Positions 17,123-25,797 of a stretch of 64,000 bases of DNA are shown here, one piece after another. The DNA comes from an uncultured Haliea sp. Lineage in GTDB: Bacteria > Pseudomonadota > Gammaproteobacteria > Pseudomonadales > Halieaceae. Position 1 is the first letter of the stretch. The number at the start of each line of letters is the position of its first letter. The stretch is from contig CAMYIZ010000010.1 of NCBI GenBank assembly GCA_947258585.1, forward strand, positions 1 to 64,000, given 5' to 3'. The notes below the pieces were generated by a model. The model made no database searches, had not been told where the DNA came from, and saw only the letters and a list, made by a program, of their open reading frames with translations. A program made the translations under genes and the position numbers.

Positions 17123-18141
17123 AAGCCGCCCTGTACCGTGGTTGGCTGATCCTACTGCTGTTAATGCCGCTGGTCGGCCACACCGGCACCATTACCACAC
17201 CAGAAATTATTGCGCAGACCACTCGTGCGGCGCTCAGCTGTATGCGTTGGATGCCGGTGGGGATGTGCTTCTGGTTGCGTTGCTCCCTCTCCGGGTGCAG
17301 CGTGCGCACCTCGATTAAAGTAGGGCATTACCAACCTGATGCGGTGGTGAGTGCCTACAACGAACTCGGCGGCAATCCCTGGGTCGAGATTCGCAGTACG
17401 CTGGGTGTGGCACAACGAACCGCCGCCAATGGGCTCCTCGGCAGCTTGCTGGCGGTGCCGATTGACAGCGCCGGCAATAGAACCGAAGGCGGGCAGGGTA
17501 ACAAGGATCATCGCAACCTGGTTTTTCGGGAAACGGATGTCATCGGGCATCCGGTCAGCTCCCTGTCAAGCATCGTAGCCAGCACCGGCTACCTCTGTAA
17601 TTCACAAACTACTTCCTTCTTTCCGCATTTCCTGTCGGGACTGGACGCACTCTCCTGGCGGATGGAAATCCCGGAGATGTTCTACCCGGCGAGCCTGATA
17701 CCCGGTTTGCGGGAGATCGGCACCTGGCCACTGCAGACCTGGGGAGGCGTGTACCCTCGCACCGGCTGGACGACGCAGGCGGAGGAACCCAAGGCGGCAG
17801 CTATCAATGCGCAACGTGCCGGCGACATCGTGACCCGTCGGGGGCAACCCCATATCTACGTGCCGATAACTGGCGGTTCCAGTTCACGGCAGCGCGTGTG
17901 GCCACCCGGCCCGCTGGTTGAAGACGATCCCGACACGGGTGAGTGGCAGATGCTTTTGCCCAGAGCGGAGTCGACCTGCAAGGTTTTTGGCACCAATGAC
18001 CTGGCCAGTTTCACCGGCTGGGGTGGCGGTCGAGTCGATGCCCAGGGCGACTATGCCTGGAACCTGTGGCGCCCCTACAGCTGTTGTCGGGATCGCGGCA
18101 TCTTTCTGTTCAACGTCGACTGGATCAATTACCCACCATGA
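17119..18141 (+). CDS. ICE protein TIGR03756, TraU-like
   Basis: 340 residues from ATG 17119, which overlaps the previous stop. It has a signal peptide (...LLLMPLVGHTG), cysteine-rich segments including SCMRWMPVGMCFWLRCSLSGC, and aromatic-rich ends, as in the TraU-like PFL_4710 family. These secreted proteins act in pilus assembly and mating-pair stabilisation. The gene ends in an ATGA overlap with the next gene. Confidence 0.88.
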   Translation: MKAALYRGWLILLLLMPLVGHTGTITTPEIIAQTTRAALSCMRWMPVGMCFWLRCSLSGCSVRTSIKVGHYQPDAVVSAYNELGGNPWVEIRSTLGVAQRTAANGLLGSLLAVPIDSAGNRTEGGQGNKDHRNLVFRETDVIGHPVSSLSSIVASTGYLCNSQTTSFFPHFLSGLDALSWRMEIPEMFYPASLIPGLREIGTWPLQTWGGVYPRTGWTTQAEEPKAAAINAQRAGDIVTRRGQPHIYVPITGGSSSRQRVWPPGPLVEDDPDTGEWQMLLPRAESTCKVFGTNDLASFTGWGGGRVDAQGDYAWNLWRPYSCCRDRGIFLFNVDWINYPP

Positions 18142-19478
18142 GCATGAAAGTGTCTGTTCGCACGATATTATTGTTTGGCGCCCTGAGTGTGAGTCAGGTC
18201 CTTCACGCGGCCCAGGGTCCCACCGAAGATAGCTTGTGGTACTACGAAATTGGTGGGGCCGAGCCGGTCTCTGTGCCGGCCAACCCCGCGGTAGTCTCGG
18301 TCACATTGGGAGGTTCTGCCCAATTGGGACTCGGCTACAGCTGCGGCAAATTTGATCCGGTAGCGGCGGTGACCAACACCCTGAATGACATCGGTGCCGG
18401 TGTCGATAACATGATGGCTGCGATGACCGCTGCAGCGACCAGTGCCATTGCGGCGTTACCGGCATTGATCCTGCAGCGCGCCAATCCCGGCCTGTACGAT
18501 CTTTTCCAGAACGCGCTGATCAAGGCTGAAGAAACCATGCAGCTGGCGACCAAGTCCTGCGAGCAGATGGAGGCCGAGATCGCCCAGGGCAAGAACCCCT
18601 ATGCCGATCTGATCACTCTATCCAAAGGCAACGACTGGAAGGTACAGATGGGGATTGGCGGCAATGATGCCGTCACCGCCAAAGATACGGTGGAGTCCTC
18701 GAATGGCGACAACGGCGTGCCCTGGATCGGCGGGCAGGCAGGGGGCAGTGGGCAACCGGTGCTGGAGTTCACCGGCGACATCGTCGAGGCCGGTTACAAC
18801 ATCAATATGAATCGCGCCGTCACCGATACCACACCGGTGCCGGCGGCATCGACAACGCGCCTGTCTGAACTCTGGGGCTCTCCGGCAGAGGCTCGCGATT
18901 GGACCGTCGATGTGGTGGGCGAGAACATCGTCACCACCTGCGACACCTGCCGCAAAGACAGCATTCCCGGCACCGGGCTGTTACCCAAGCTCTACCAGGA
19001 GTCCGCTACCGTCACCACCGAGATTCAGAACCTGGTCAGCGGCGCGACACCGCCGACGCTGGCTAATCTCGATCAGATCACCGCGCCCGGTGTGGCCATC
19101 ACCCGTCAGGTGATCGAAGCGATCCGTGAAATGCCACCGTCTGAGCAGAGCCTGATCATGGGGCGACTGGTCTCGGAAATCAGCACCGCGCGCACGGTCG
19201 AGAAGGCGCTGTTCGCACGGCGATTGTTATTGTCGGGCCGGCAGGTTCCCGAGGTCTACGCCACAGAAGTCGCACGCGAGCATGCAGACACTTCTATTGC
19301 CGAGCTCGACAAGGAAATCGAAAACCTGCTGTTTGAAACCCGTGTGCGCAAAGAAGTGGTCTCCGACACCGTTGCCACCTTACTCGAACGCGCGGCAGCC
19401 AGAAGGCAGAGCTCGCTCACCGTACCGGAAGTGCCGACCCTCGATCCGAACCCGTTGCGAGGTGGTCGTGTTCAATAA
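18138..19478 (+). CDS. ICE protein TIGR03755, TraH-like
   Basis: 446 residues from ATG 18138 in the overlap with the previous stop. Signal peptide to about residue 26 (...VLHAAQG), then a small-residue helical block rich in Ala/Met (NMMAAMTAAATSAIAALPAL) and a CDTCRKDS motif. Matches the PFL_4711 family of periplasmic transfer proteins. Its last 11 bases overlap the next small gene. Confidence 0.85.
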   Translation: MSMKVSVRTILLFGALSVSQVLHAAQGPTEDSLWYYEIGGAEPVSVPANPAVVSVTLGGSAQLGLGYSCGKFDPVAAVTNTLNDIGAGVDNMMAAMTAAATSAIAALPALILQRANPGLYDLFQNALIKAEETMQLATKSCEQMEAEIAQGKNPYADLITLSKGNDWKVQMGIGGNDAVTAKDTVESSNGDNGVPWIGGQAGGSGQPVLEFTGDIVEAGYNINMNRAVTDTTPVPAASTTRLSELWGSPAEARDWTVDVVGENIVTTCDTCRKDSIPGTGLLPKLYQESATVTTEIQNLVSGATPPTLANLDQITAPGVAITRQVIEAIREMPPSEQSLIMGRLVSEISTARTVEKALFARRLLLSGRQVPEVYATEVAREHADTSIAELDKEIENLLFETRVRKEVVSDTVATLLERAAARRQSSLTVPEVPTLDPNPLRGGRVQ

Positions 19479-19842
19479 CAGTGGGGCAAAACGCAAGGGC
19501 TTCTTGGTTGCTACACTGGTTGCCGCCCTGCTGACGGCCCTGGTGGGCTATTGGCTGATGCATCGTTTACAGACCGACTCTGTGCAGTCCATCCAACAGA
19601 GTATCGACACCTGGCGCTTGACACTCACGCTATGCCGTTGGACGGTGATCGCGCTGGTGGCGTTCGGTTGGCATGTCGGCGTTGAACACCTCGCCAAAAT
19701 TGGAAAGATCCATTCCGCCCAGGCAGATCAGTTGCACCGGTATCGCTGGCGCGCCGTCGCCTGGCTGGTCATCCTCGAACTGGTGCTGGGTCAGGGGCTG
19801 GTTGTGAAGTTTCTCGGCATGACCGCAGGGCCGATCGTCTGA
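19468..19842 (+). CDS. Small membrane protein of transfer cluster
   Basis: 124 residues from GTG 19468, 11 bases inside the previous gene. Three hydrophobic segments (about 9-30, 50-66 and 88-105) make it an integral inner-membrane protein. No specific family is recognised. Its conserved position before the TraG-N gene and one-base overlap (TGATG) with it suggest it assists TraG-like protein assembly. Confidence 0.7.
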   Translation: MFNNSGAKRKGFLVATLVAALLTALVGYWLMHRLQTDSVQSIQQSIDTWRLTLTLCRWTVIALVAFGWHVGVEHLAKIGKIHSAQADQLHRYRWRAVAWLVILELVLGQGLVVKFLGMTAGPIV

Positions 19843-21407
19843 TGAGTGTCGACAGCTACCTGGAGCTCTTTACCTCGCTCTTCGGCTGGGCCTTCTACGG
19901 CATTCTGTGGGATGTGCTGGTCAGCACAGGTATCGTCTATCTCCCGTTTCTGGGCATTCTGATCGATAACTGGCGCGAACCCGCACAAGGTGGGGAAGTG
20001 GGCCATGCCAGCGGACTGTCACTGCGGCGTATGGAGATCGAGCTGTTCATCGCACTGTTGGTGGTCGTGCTTGCAGGGCAACCCGCTGCGCTCACTCTCC
20101 TCAACGCCGCAACCCTGTCGTATTCGCCACCACCGACTCTGTTGGATCCGGCCCCAGCAGCCGCAACCGTGGCTGCGCCACAGAGTACCTATGGCACCAC
20201 CGGGTTTACCGGCTCTGCCGCGACCATCAACGTACCGGTGTGGTGGTACGGTGTCATCGCGCTGAGTTCGGGTTTGAACCACGCGATCGTCGAAGGCCTG
20301 CCGACGGTGGCGGATATGCGCACCTTCGAGCAGCAGGCCCATCTGGCCACCATTGCGGATCCTCGCTTGCGGCAAGAGGTCAGCGATTTCTTCAGCCAGT
20401 GTTATATTCCGGCCCGCTCCAAGTATCAGGCAGAGCGACCGGATACCCCGGCGATCAGTGGCATCCTCGCCACCTATGGCGCCGATGACCCGGACTGGAT
20501 GGGCTCACACGTCTACCGGGATACGGCGGGCTATTACGACACCTTGCGCCCGGCCAACCAAATCACCGGCTGGGCCTACAACGCGGCCAGGGATACGGAG
20601 TACGATCCGACAGCGCCGCCGGCCTGGGGCAAGCCCTTCTGCAAACAGTGGTGGGAAGATGCAGCGATCGGCCTGAGAGAGAAGCTGATCAATGAAGCCG
20701 ATGCGACATCCGCAGGTTTCTCTGGCCTGGTGGTTGCCATCGCTCCGGCGTTGGCCGGTGAGCAGCAAAACGACGCTGTCGCCAAAACCGTGCTTACCAA
20801 CGCGCCACCTTCCTGGTCGAGCAACGAACTGATCGCCAACAACGCCTCCGGTCCGGGCTTGTTCAATACCGCCGGCAATATCGTCAAAGGGGGCCTAGCC
20901 GCCGGTGGCGTGATCACCGCATCCGCTTTGTTTTCTGTCACCATGACCGCCGTGCTGCAGTCACTGCCCATGGTCCAGGCCATCATGCTGCTGGGTATCT
21001 ATGCATTGCTGCCGCTGGTGGTCGTCTTATCCCGCTACTCCATTGCCATGATGGTGATTGGTGGCATGGCCATCTTCACCATCAAATTCTGGACGGTGCT
21101 CTGGTACCTGGCGATGTGGGTGGATCAGAACCTGATTCTATCCATGTATCCCGACGTTAATATCTTCCTTCAGATCTTCGCCAACCCAGGCGAACACGAT
21201 GCCAAGCGCATGCTGCTAAATATGATTACGACCAGTCTCTATCTGGGATTGCCATTGTTATGGAGTGGGATGATGGCGTGGGCGGGGGTGCAGGTCGGTC
21301 GGTCGATCAACAACGCAGTGGCCCCGTTGGCGCGACCAGGAGAAGATGCTGGTCGCCAAGGCGGTTCGATTGGAAAGGCAGCGATGAGCCGAGGAGTCCG
21401 CCGTTAG
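19842..21407 (+). CDS. Conjugal transfer protein with TraG N-terminal domain
   Basis: 521 residues. Several membrane segments: two near the N-terminus, and a C-terminal group of hydrophobic helices (AIMLLGIYALLPLVVVL and following). The periplasmic region in between is rich in aromatic and acidic residues. This is the TraG_N family of mating-pair stabilisation and pilus-assembly proteins. It ends the transfer cluster. The C-terminal extension that F-plasmid TraG uses for entry exclusion is absent. Confidence 0.88.
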   Translation: MSVDSYLELFTSLFGWAFYGILWDVLVSTGIVYLPFLGILIDNWREPAQGGEVGHASGLSLRRMEIELFIALLVVVLAGQPAALTLLNAATLSYSPPPTLLDPAPAAATVAAPQSTYGTTGFTGSAATINVPVWWYGVIALSSGLNHAIVEGLPTVADMRTFEQQAHLATIADPRLRQEVSDFFSQCYIPARSKYQAERPDTPAISGILATYGADDPDWMGSHVYRDTAGYYDTLRPANQITGWAYNAARDTEYDPTAPPAWGKPFCKQWWEDAAIGLREKLINEADATSAGFSGLVVAIAPALAGEQQNDAVAKTVLTNAPPSWSSNELIANNASGPGLFNTAGNIVKGGLAAGGVITASALFSVTMTAVLQSLPMVQAIMLLGIYALLPLVVVLSRYSIAMMVIGGMAIFTIKFWTVLWYLAMWVDQNLILSMYPDVNIFLQIFANPGEHDAKRMLLNMITTSLYLGLPLLWSGMMAWAGVQVGRSINNAVAPLARPGEDAGRQGGSIGKAAMSRGVRR

Positions 21408-21419
21408 CGTCGCATCCTG

Positions 21420-21665
21420 CTAATCGTCGTACCAGCCGAAAGGATCGGTTCCGGCATCCAGCCGTCCAGTGCGGTGATTCAGCTCTCCCGATAAATCTGA
21501 ATCGTGTAGCCGGCGTTCCGCGTCGTCTGGATCCTCTGTCGAGGCAAAAATCTCAAGCACCACGTTGTACATAGCTGCTGCGAATCCCGCACAAACCATC
21601 AAAAGCTTGCGAGTGATAAGCGTCGCTCTGTGCGGCTGCGGATGGTTCAAACCTTGATTGTCCAT
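21420..21665 (-). CDS. Hypothetical small protein
   Basis: 81 residues from ATG 21665, convergent with the TraG-N gene and 12 bases from its stop. One hydrophobic segment (about 18-38, KLLMVCAGFAAAMYNVVLEI) is followed by a very acidic tail ending DPFGWYDD. I do not recognise a family. Small membrane proteins often end such transfer clusters, but on the same strand. The short length keeps this call cautious. Confidence 0.45.
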   Translation of the reverse strand: MDNQGLNHPQPHRATLITRKLLMVCAGFAAAMYNVVLEIFASTEDPDDAERRLHDSDLSGELNHRTGRLDAGTDPFGWYDD

Positions 21666-21749
21666 AGTCAAATGATAGTTGAGGTCACTCTTCGAGAAAA
21701 GTATCGGGTTCCCACCAAATGTGGGGCTGGTGCTTTGTACTTTTTGTAA

Positions 21750-21786
21750 TTGTACTGCAAAGCGCAATACAGTATATTGCAGTACA
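21750..21786 (+). promoter_or_regulatory. Promoter with inverted-repeat operator
   Basis: A perfect 10-base inverted repeat, TGTACTGCAA (21751-21760) and its complement TTGCAGTACA (21777-21786), is separated by 16 bases. Within it CAATA...TATTG forms a smaller nested palindrome. TTGTAC (21750-21755) and TATATT (21773-21778) are 17 bases apart and read as -35 and -10 boxes. Thus the repeat covers a promoter just upstream of a ribbon-helix-helix gene, the classic layout for autorepression. Another half-site-like TTTGCAGT follows at 21787-21794. Confidence 0.7.
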
Positions 21787-21811
21787 TTTGCAGTCATTCT
21801 GGGAGAGTGTA

Positions 21812-22003
21812 ATGGCTACCACCAAAACTGCGACGCTTACCATCCGAGTCGATCCTGGCTTAAAGGAGGCGCTGCGAGCAGCTGCACAAGCGGAGCACCG
21901 CTCTATTGCCAACATGATAGAGGTGCTCATCCGCGAGCATTGCGAGAAAAACGGTATAGCCATAGAGCAGGCCCAAGATTCAGATCAACGTGGGGAGCGT
22001 TAA
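21812..22003 (+). CDS. Ribbon-helix-helix (CopG/Arc-type) regulator
   Basis: 63 residues from ATG 21812, with GGGAG at 21800-21804 upstream. TLTIRVDPGLKEAL forms the DNA-binding beta-strand and first helix, and RSIANMIEVLIREHCE the second helix of an RHH dimer. The ATG of the DUF499 gene follows its stop after two bases, so it is the first gene of that defence operon. Operator-like repeats immediately upstream suggest it represses the whole operon including itself. Confidence 0.85.
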   Translation: MATTKTATLTIRVDPGLKEALRAAAQAEHRSIANMIEVLIREHCEKNGIAIEQAQDSDQRGER

Positions 22004-22005
22004 GC

Positions 22006-25000
22006 ATGATCAAGACAGTTAAACAGGCGTGTCGTTTTAATCCTGTTATTCAGGATTACCGGATGAGCCAGGGAATTGAGAATCTGGCTGATCTCATTAA
22101 CGACGCAGGTGACGGCAAAGAGTTCTTCTCCCGAAACTATGTCACTCACGGCATGGAGCAACTGTTCCGTGAGGGCATGCTTCGGCTATCCGGAAAATCA
22201 GACCAGGCGGTGTTCGAGCTCACCCAGGCGATGGGTGGTGGTAAAACACACATGATGATTGCGCTGGGTCTGCTGGCAAAACATGGCCATCTGCGCCCCG
22301 AGGTACTGCCTGCGGATTTAATTGAGCGACTCGATTTCGGTAATGCACGTATTGCAGCGTTCAACGGTCGCAACACTCCTGACAACTATATCTGGGGTGA
22401 GATTGCCACCCAACTCGGTGAGTCAGAGAAAATCAAACAACACTGGATCAATGGCCCAAAATCCGTTGATCAGCAAAAATGGAAAGAGATCATTGGCGAC
22501 ACTCCCACGCTGATTATGATCGACGAGCTGCCACCATATCTCGATAACGCTAGCACCCAGGTCTACGGTTCTGGCACGCTCGCCAACATGGTGGTGTACA
22601 GCCTTAGCACCCTGATGAGTGCAGCATTGGAACTGCCGAACTGCTGTATCGTCATTGCCAATTTATCGGGCAGTTACAGCGCTCAGACCAAAGCCCTGAA
22701 AGAAGCCATCTCGAATCTCCAGCAAGAAACCCGCAGACAGTCGATGACCATTACGCCGGTACAGCTATCGGGTAATGAGATTTATGAGATCCTCAAAAAG
22801 CGACTGATTGATGAGCTGCCCGATGAGCAGACAATCGGTGATGTTGCTGAAGAGTACGCCCAACAAGTCAAAAAAGCCGAAGACGGCGGCTACATCATCG
22901 CATCGAGTATTGAGCAAATCGCCGAACAGGTCAGAGAGACTTACCCATTCCATCCGTCGTTCAAGCACTTGGTAGCCCTGTTTAAAGAAAACGAAGGCTT
23001 CAGACAGACGCGCGGTTTAATGCAGTTTACCGCCCGCCTCCTGAAAAGCGTAGAACAACGACAGACAGACGATGTGTTTCTGGTTGGCACACAACATTTG
23101 GATCTCAATGATGATCAGGTTAAAGACGAGATCGAACGGATCTCACCCAAGCTGATTCCTGCGGTCACAAGAGACATCGCCGATAAAGGTGATGCTATCG
23201 CGGAAAATATCGACGGCGAACTGAGTAATGATGCAGCCAGCCAGTTAATGACATTGCTGCTGGCATCGTCACTGTCGCGTGCCGTAGGTGGACGCATTGG
23301 TCTATCAGAAAGTGAAGTGATTGAGTTCCTGGCTGCGCCGAATCGCAAGGCCGATGAATTCCTGGATGCGCTCCAGAAGCTTCGTGAACAAGCCTGGTAT
23401 TTACACCGTGAAGACCAGCGTTTCTTTATCAAAGAAACTGAAAACCTGTCGCGTCAGATTGAGCGTAATGCGAAGGAAATACCTCAGCCCAAAATAGATC
23501 AGGCGTTGATTAACCGGCTTAAAGGCATACTTCAGGCCAATCGCCGCAACGTCTATCAGGAAGTACAGATACTGCCTCGCATGGATGAGCTCAAATTGAG
23601 CGGTCCACGTGTGCTGATTGTCATTAAGCCTGACGGAAAAGTACCGCCCAGTGAACTGACAAACTTCTTCGAGTTTCAGCAGGAGAAGAACAACCTGCTG
23701 GTGCTCACCGGTCAAGACAGCATTATGGCGGACGCAGTTGAAGATCGACTTCGAGAGCTCTATGCCATTGAACAAATCGCCAGGCGTCTAAAGCCAGGTG
23801 ACACATTATACGAGGAGGCCCGCGACCGACTCGAAGAAGCAGAAGGCCGATTTACCAAGGCGCTGTCCGCCGCCTACAACACCATTCTCTTCCCTGGCAT
23901 TGATGAGCTCGACGGCTCTGAGCGACTGCTCAAAGTCACCATCGACAATGGTTTGAAAGTGGGCGAAGGCGATCAATCGGCCGAAGTACAAATCGAAAAC
24001 CTGATGGCCGACCCTCGAGCCAACTACAAACTGGCAGCTGATCTGAAAGATGACTTCGGCCAGTACTTCGCGATGGCCGAATCTGAGCTGTGGCCTTCCG
24101 GTGCAAACAACCGTCGCACCCCATGGAAGGATGTCGTCAACCGCGCCAAATGCAATCCGGGCTGGCCCTGGATGCCTGGTAGCGGCGGTATGGACACACT
24201 GAAAACCGAGGCCCTGAAACAAGGCCGTTGGCGGTTGGGCGAAGACGGATATATTGAAAAAGGTCCATTCCCGAAAGAGAAAACCAGTGTCAACGTCTCG
24301 CTATTGGGTACCAGTCCAGAAACAGGCGAGTCATTGATCAGCCTGACACCAAGAAACGCTGGTGAAAGCCCGGTTATCTATTACTCGACCAAGCCTGAAG
24401 TACTCGAAACCGATCCTAAGATCGATGATCTGGAAAGTTTCAGTACATCCGAAGGCACGCTTTACTTTAAGGTCGCGGACCCCACTGGCAAATATGAAAC
24501 AGGTCCAACCACACGCTGGCTGGCCGATCTAAAAATACGACACCAGATTGAACCTTCCGCCGATAAGCGCAAGGTCACCCTGCAGTGCACACCGAAAGCC
24601 GACATGTTCTACACGTTGGATGGTTCAAACCCCAAAGACGGGCAACCCTATACAGAGACCTTCGAAGTGGGCTCGGAAGCGGCCCGATTGCTGGTTTATG
24701 CCAAATCAGGTGAAGCAACCAAAACAGCCGACTTCCAGATCCCGCATAGCGGCGACAAGACTGTGCAGATTGATGACACCAAGCCAGCACGCCTGAACAG
24801 TGGCAAGCGTGTCCCGTTGGATACCACGGAAAAAGTCTTTACGGTGATAAACCGTTTCAAAGATCAGGCAAACACTCGCTTTAAAGGTGTTCGCATTGAG
24901 ATTGGTGAAGGTGAAAACACTGTGGGTATTCGCTTCGGCGAGCGCGAAATCACCGCCTCGATGATCGAGGCCACCGTTAATAGCCTGCGCGATGTACTGA

Positions 25001-25131
25001 ATGAAGCAGATGCCAATGTCTCAATTGCAGTCAGAGACGGCATCGATTTTGAGAACGGCTTTGAAGCCAAAGAGTTTGCCAAATTAGTTGGCATCGAGTT
25101 GAAACCGGGCGACATTGCTCAAGACGACTAA
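22006..25131 (+). CDS. DUF499 ATPase of Hma-like defence operon
   Basis: 1041 residues from ATG 22006. An AAA-type NTPase: Walker A QAMGGGKTH at 74-82, Walker B LIMIDELPPYL at 169-179. The N-terminus has RNYVTHGMEQLF, and the C-terminal part carries long mixed domains with a Ser/Thr-rich middle. DUF499 proteins occur with DUF3780, DUF1156 methylases and PLD-helicases in anti-phage islands, and the same four genes follow here. The set corresponds to what defence catalogues list as Hma (helicase, methylase, ATPase). Substrate and mechanism are not known to me. Confidence 0.88.
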   Translation: MIKTVKQACRFNPVIQDYRMSQGIENLADLINDAGDGKEFFSRNYVTHGMEQLFREGMLRLSGKSDQAVFELTQAMGGGKTHMMIALGLLAKHGHLRPEVLPADLIERLDFGNARIAAFNGRNTPDNYIWGEIATQLGESEKIKQHWINGPKSVDQQKWKEIIGDTPTLIMIDELPPYLDNASTQVYGSGTLANMVVYSLSTLMSAALELPNCCIVIANLSGSYSAQTKALKEAISNLQQETRRQSMTITPVQLSGNEIYEILKKRLIDELPDEQTIGDVAEEYAQQVKKAEDGGYIIASSIEQIAEQVRETYPFHPSFKHLVALFKENEGFRQTRGLMQFTARLLKSVEQRQTDDVFLVGTQHLDLNDDQVKDEIERISPKLIPAVTRDIADKGDAIAENIDGELSNDAASQLMTLLLASSLSRAVGGRIGLSESEVIEFLAAPNRKADEFLDALQKLREQAWYLHREDQRFFIKETENLSRQIERNAKEIPQPKIDQALINRLKGILQANRRNVYQEVQILPRMDELKLSGPRVLIVIKPDGKVPPSELTNFFEFQQEKNNLLVLTGQDSIMADAVEDRLRELYAIEQIARRLKPGDTLYEEARDRLEEAEGRFTKALSAAYNTILFPGIDELDGSERLLKVTIDNGLKVGEGDQSAEVQIENLMADPRANYKLAADLKDDFGQYFAMAESELWPSGANNRRTPWKDVVNRAKCNPGWPWMPGSGGMDTLKTEALKQGRWRLGEDGYIEKGPFPKEKTSVNVSLLGTSPETGESLISLTPRNAGESPVIYYSTKPEVLETDPKIDDLESFSTSEGTLYFKVADPTGKYETGPTTRWLADLKIRHQIEPSADKRKVTLQCTPKADMFYTLDGSNPKDGQPYTETFEVGSEAARLLVYAKSGEATKTADFQIPHSGDKTVQIDDTKPARLNSGKRVPLDTTEKVFTVINRFKDQANTRFKGVRIEIGEGENTVGIRFGEREITASMIEATVNSLRDVLNEADANVSIAVRDGIDFENGFEAKEFAKLVGIELKPGDIAQDD

Positions 25132-25176
25132 GCGCCGCTTTTAAGCGGCTCGCTTTGAAAAAGAGAGGCAAGAAAT

Positions 25177-25797
25177 ATGGCAAAGGCACCATCAAAGACA
25201 ACCAAAACAGCGGTGAAGCATGCAACGCTGGGCTTTGGTGTGCCGGCCACCAGCGACCCTCACCATTTTAAAGTGATTATTCCCAAGGCCAACACCGGCA
25301 AAGTACAAATCAGCGAGTACTTAGGTCTTCAGGCACAAAGCGACGAATTCGCGGTGATTGATCGCGTATTGCTCGACCGCCCTCGCTGGACTGCCATTCG
25401 CGCAGAGGTACAACGCACCTTTAATGCCCGACTCAAAAACCACGATGTCAAAACCGCCTCCTGGAAAGTGGGCGAAAACGTGGTGGACCGTTTGCTGGGT
25501 AAAGAGTTGTGCGTATTGGCTTGGGCTGTGGAAGGCATGGAGTTGGAAAAAGTACCGGTAGCTGTGCGCAACTGGCTGGCACTCCGGCCGGAGGAGCGCT
25601 GGTGGCTGTTTGGTATGACTGCCATGAGCACAGGTGGCATTAACGATTGTGACTTAGGCTGGCGCCTCGCCTTGCGACATGCAATGGGTGATGTTGCACA
25701 AAGCGATCAACTCAAACCTCGCGAGCGCAAAATTGTGCGCAATCAAATTCAGGAGCCGGGTGTTCCCTATCTGGACCTGTTTGGAGACGAAGTTTAA
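25177..25797 (+). CDS. DUF3780 protein of defence operon
   Basis: 206 residues, basic N-terminus (MAKAPSKTTKTAVK), preceded by AGAGAGGCAAGA. It has the conserved block LRPEERWWLFGMTAMSTGG near residue 146. DUF3780 proteins are found only, as far as I know, next to DUF499 ATPases and DUF1156 methylases. Function unknown; probably a structural or regulatory subunit of the same complex. Its stop is immediately followed by the start of the methylase gene. Confidence 0.85.
   Translation: MAKAPSKTTKTAVKHATLGFGVPATSDPHHFKVIIPKANTGKVQISEYLGLQAQSDEFAVIDRVLLDRPRWTAIRAEVQRTFNARLKNHDVKTASWKVGENVVDRLLGKELCVLAWAVEGMELEKVPVAVRNWLALRPEERWWLFGMTAMSTGGINDCDLGWRLALRHAMGDVAQSDQLKPRERKIVRNQIQEPGVPYLDLFGDEV

Larger units (their letters stand above)
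8169..21407 (+). mobile_element. ICE mating-pair-formation (T4SS) cluster
   Basis: Fourteen plus-strand genes form the conserved type IV secretion block of ICEs of the PFL_4701 to PFL_4711 type (NCBI families TIGR01690, TIGR037xx). Order: RAQPRD, TIGR03758, TIGR03745, TIGR03750, TIGR03746, TIGR03749, TIGR03752, TIGR03751, TraC-type ATPase TIGR03744, TIGR03757, TIGR03756, TIGR03755, a small membrane protein and a TraG-N protein. Genes overlap or nearly touch. A NERD gene interrupts on the other strand. Genes normally found upstream (TraD-type coupling ATPase, TIGR03747, TIGR03759) are not present; the Ubl operon occupies that place. Confidence 0.9.
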
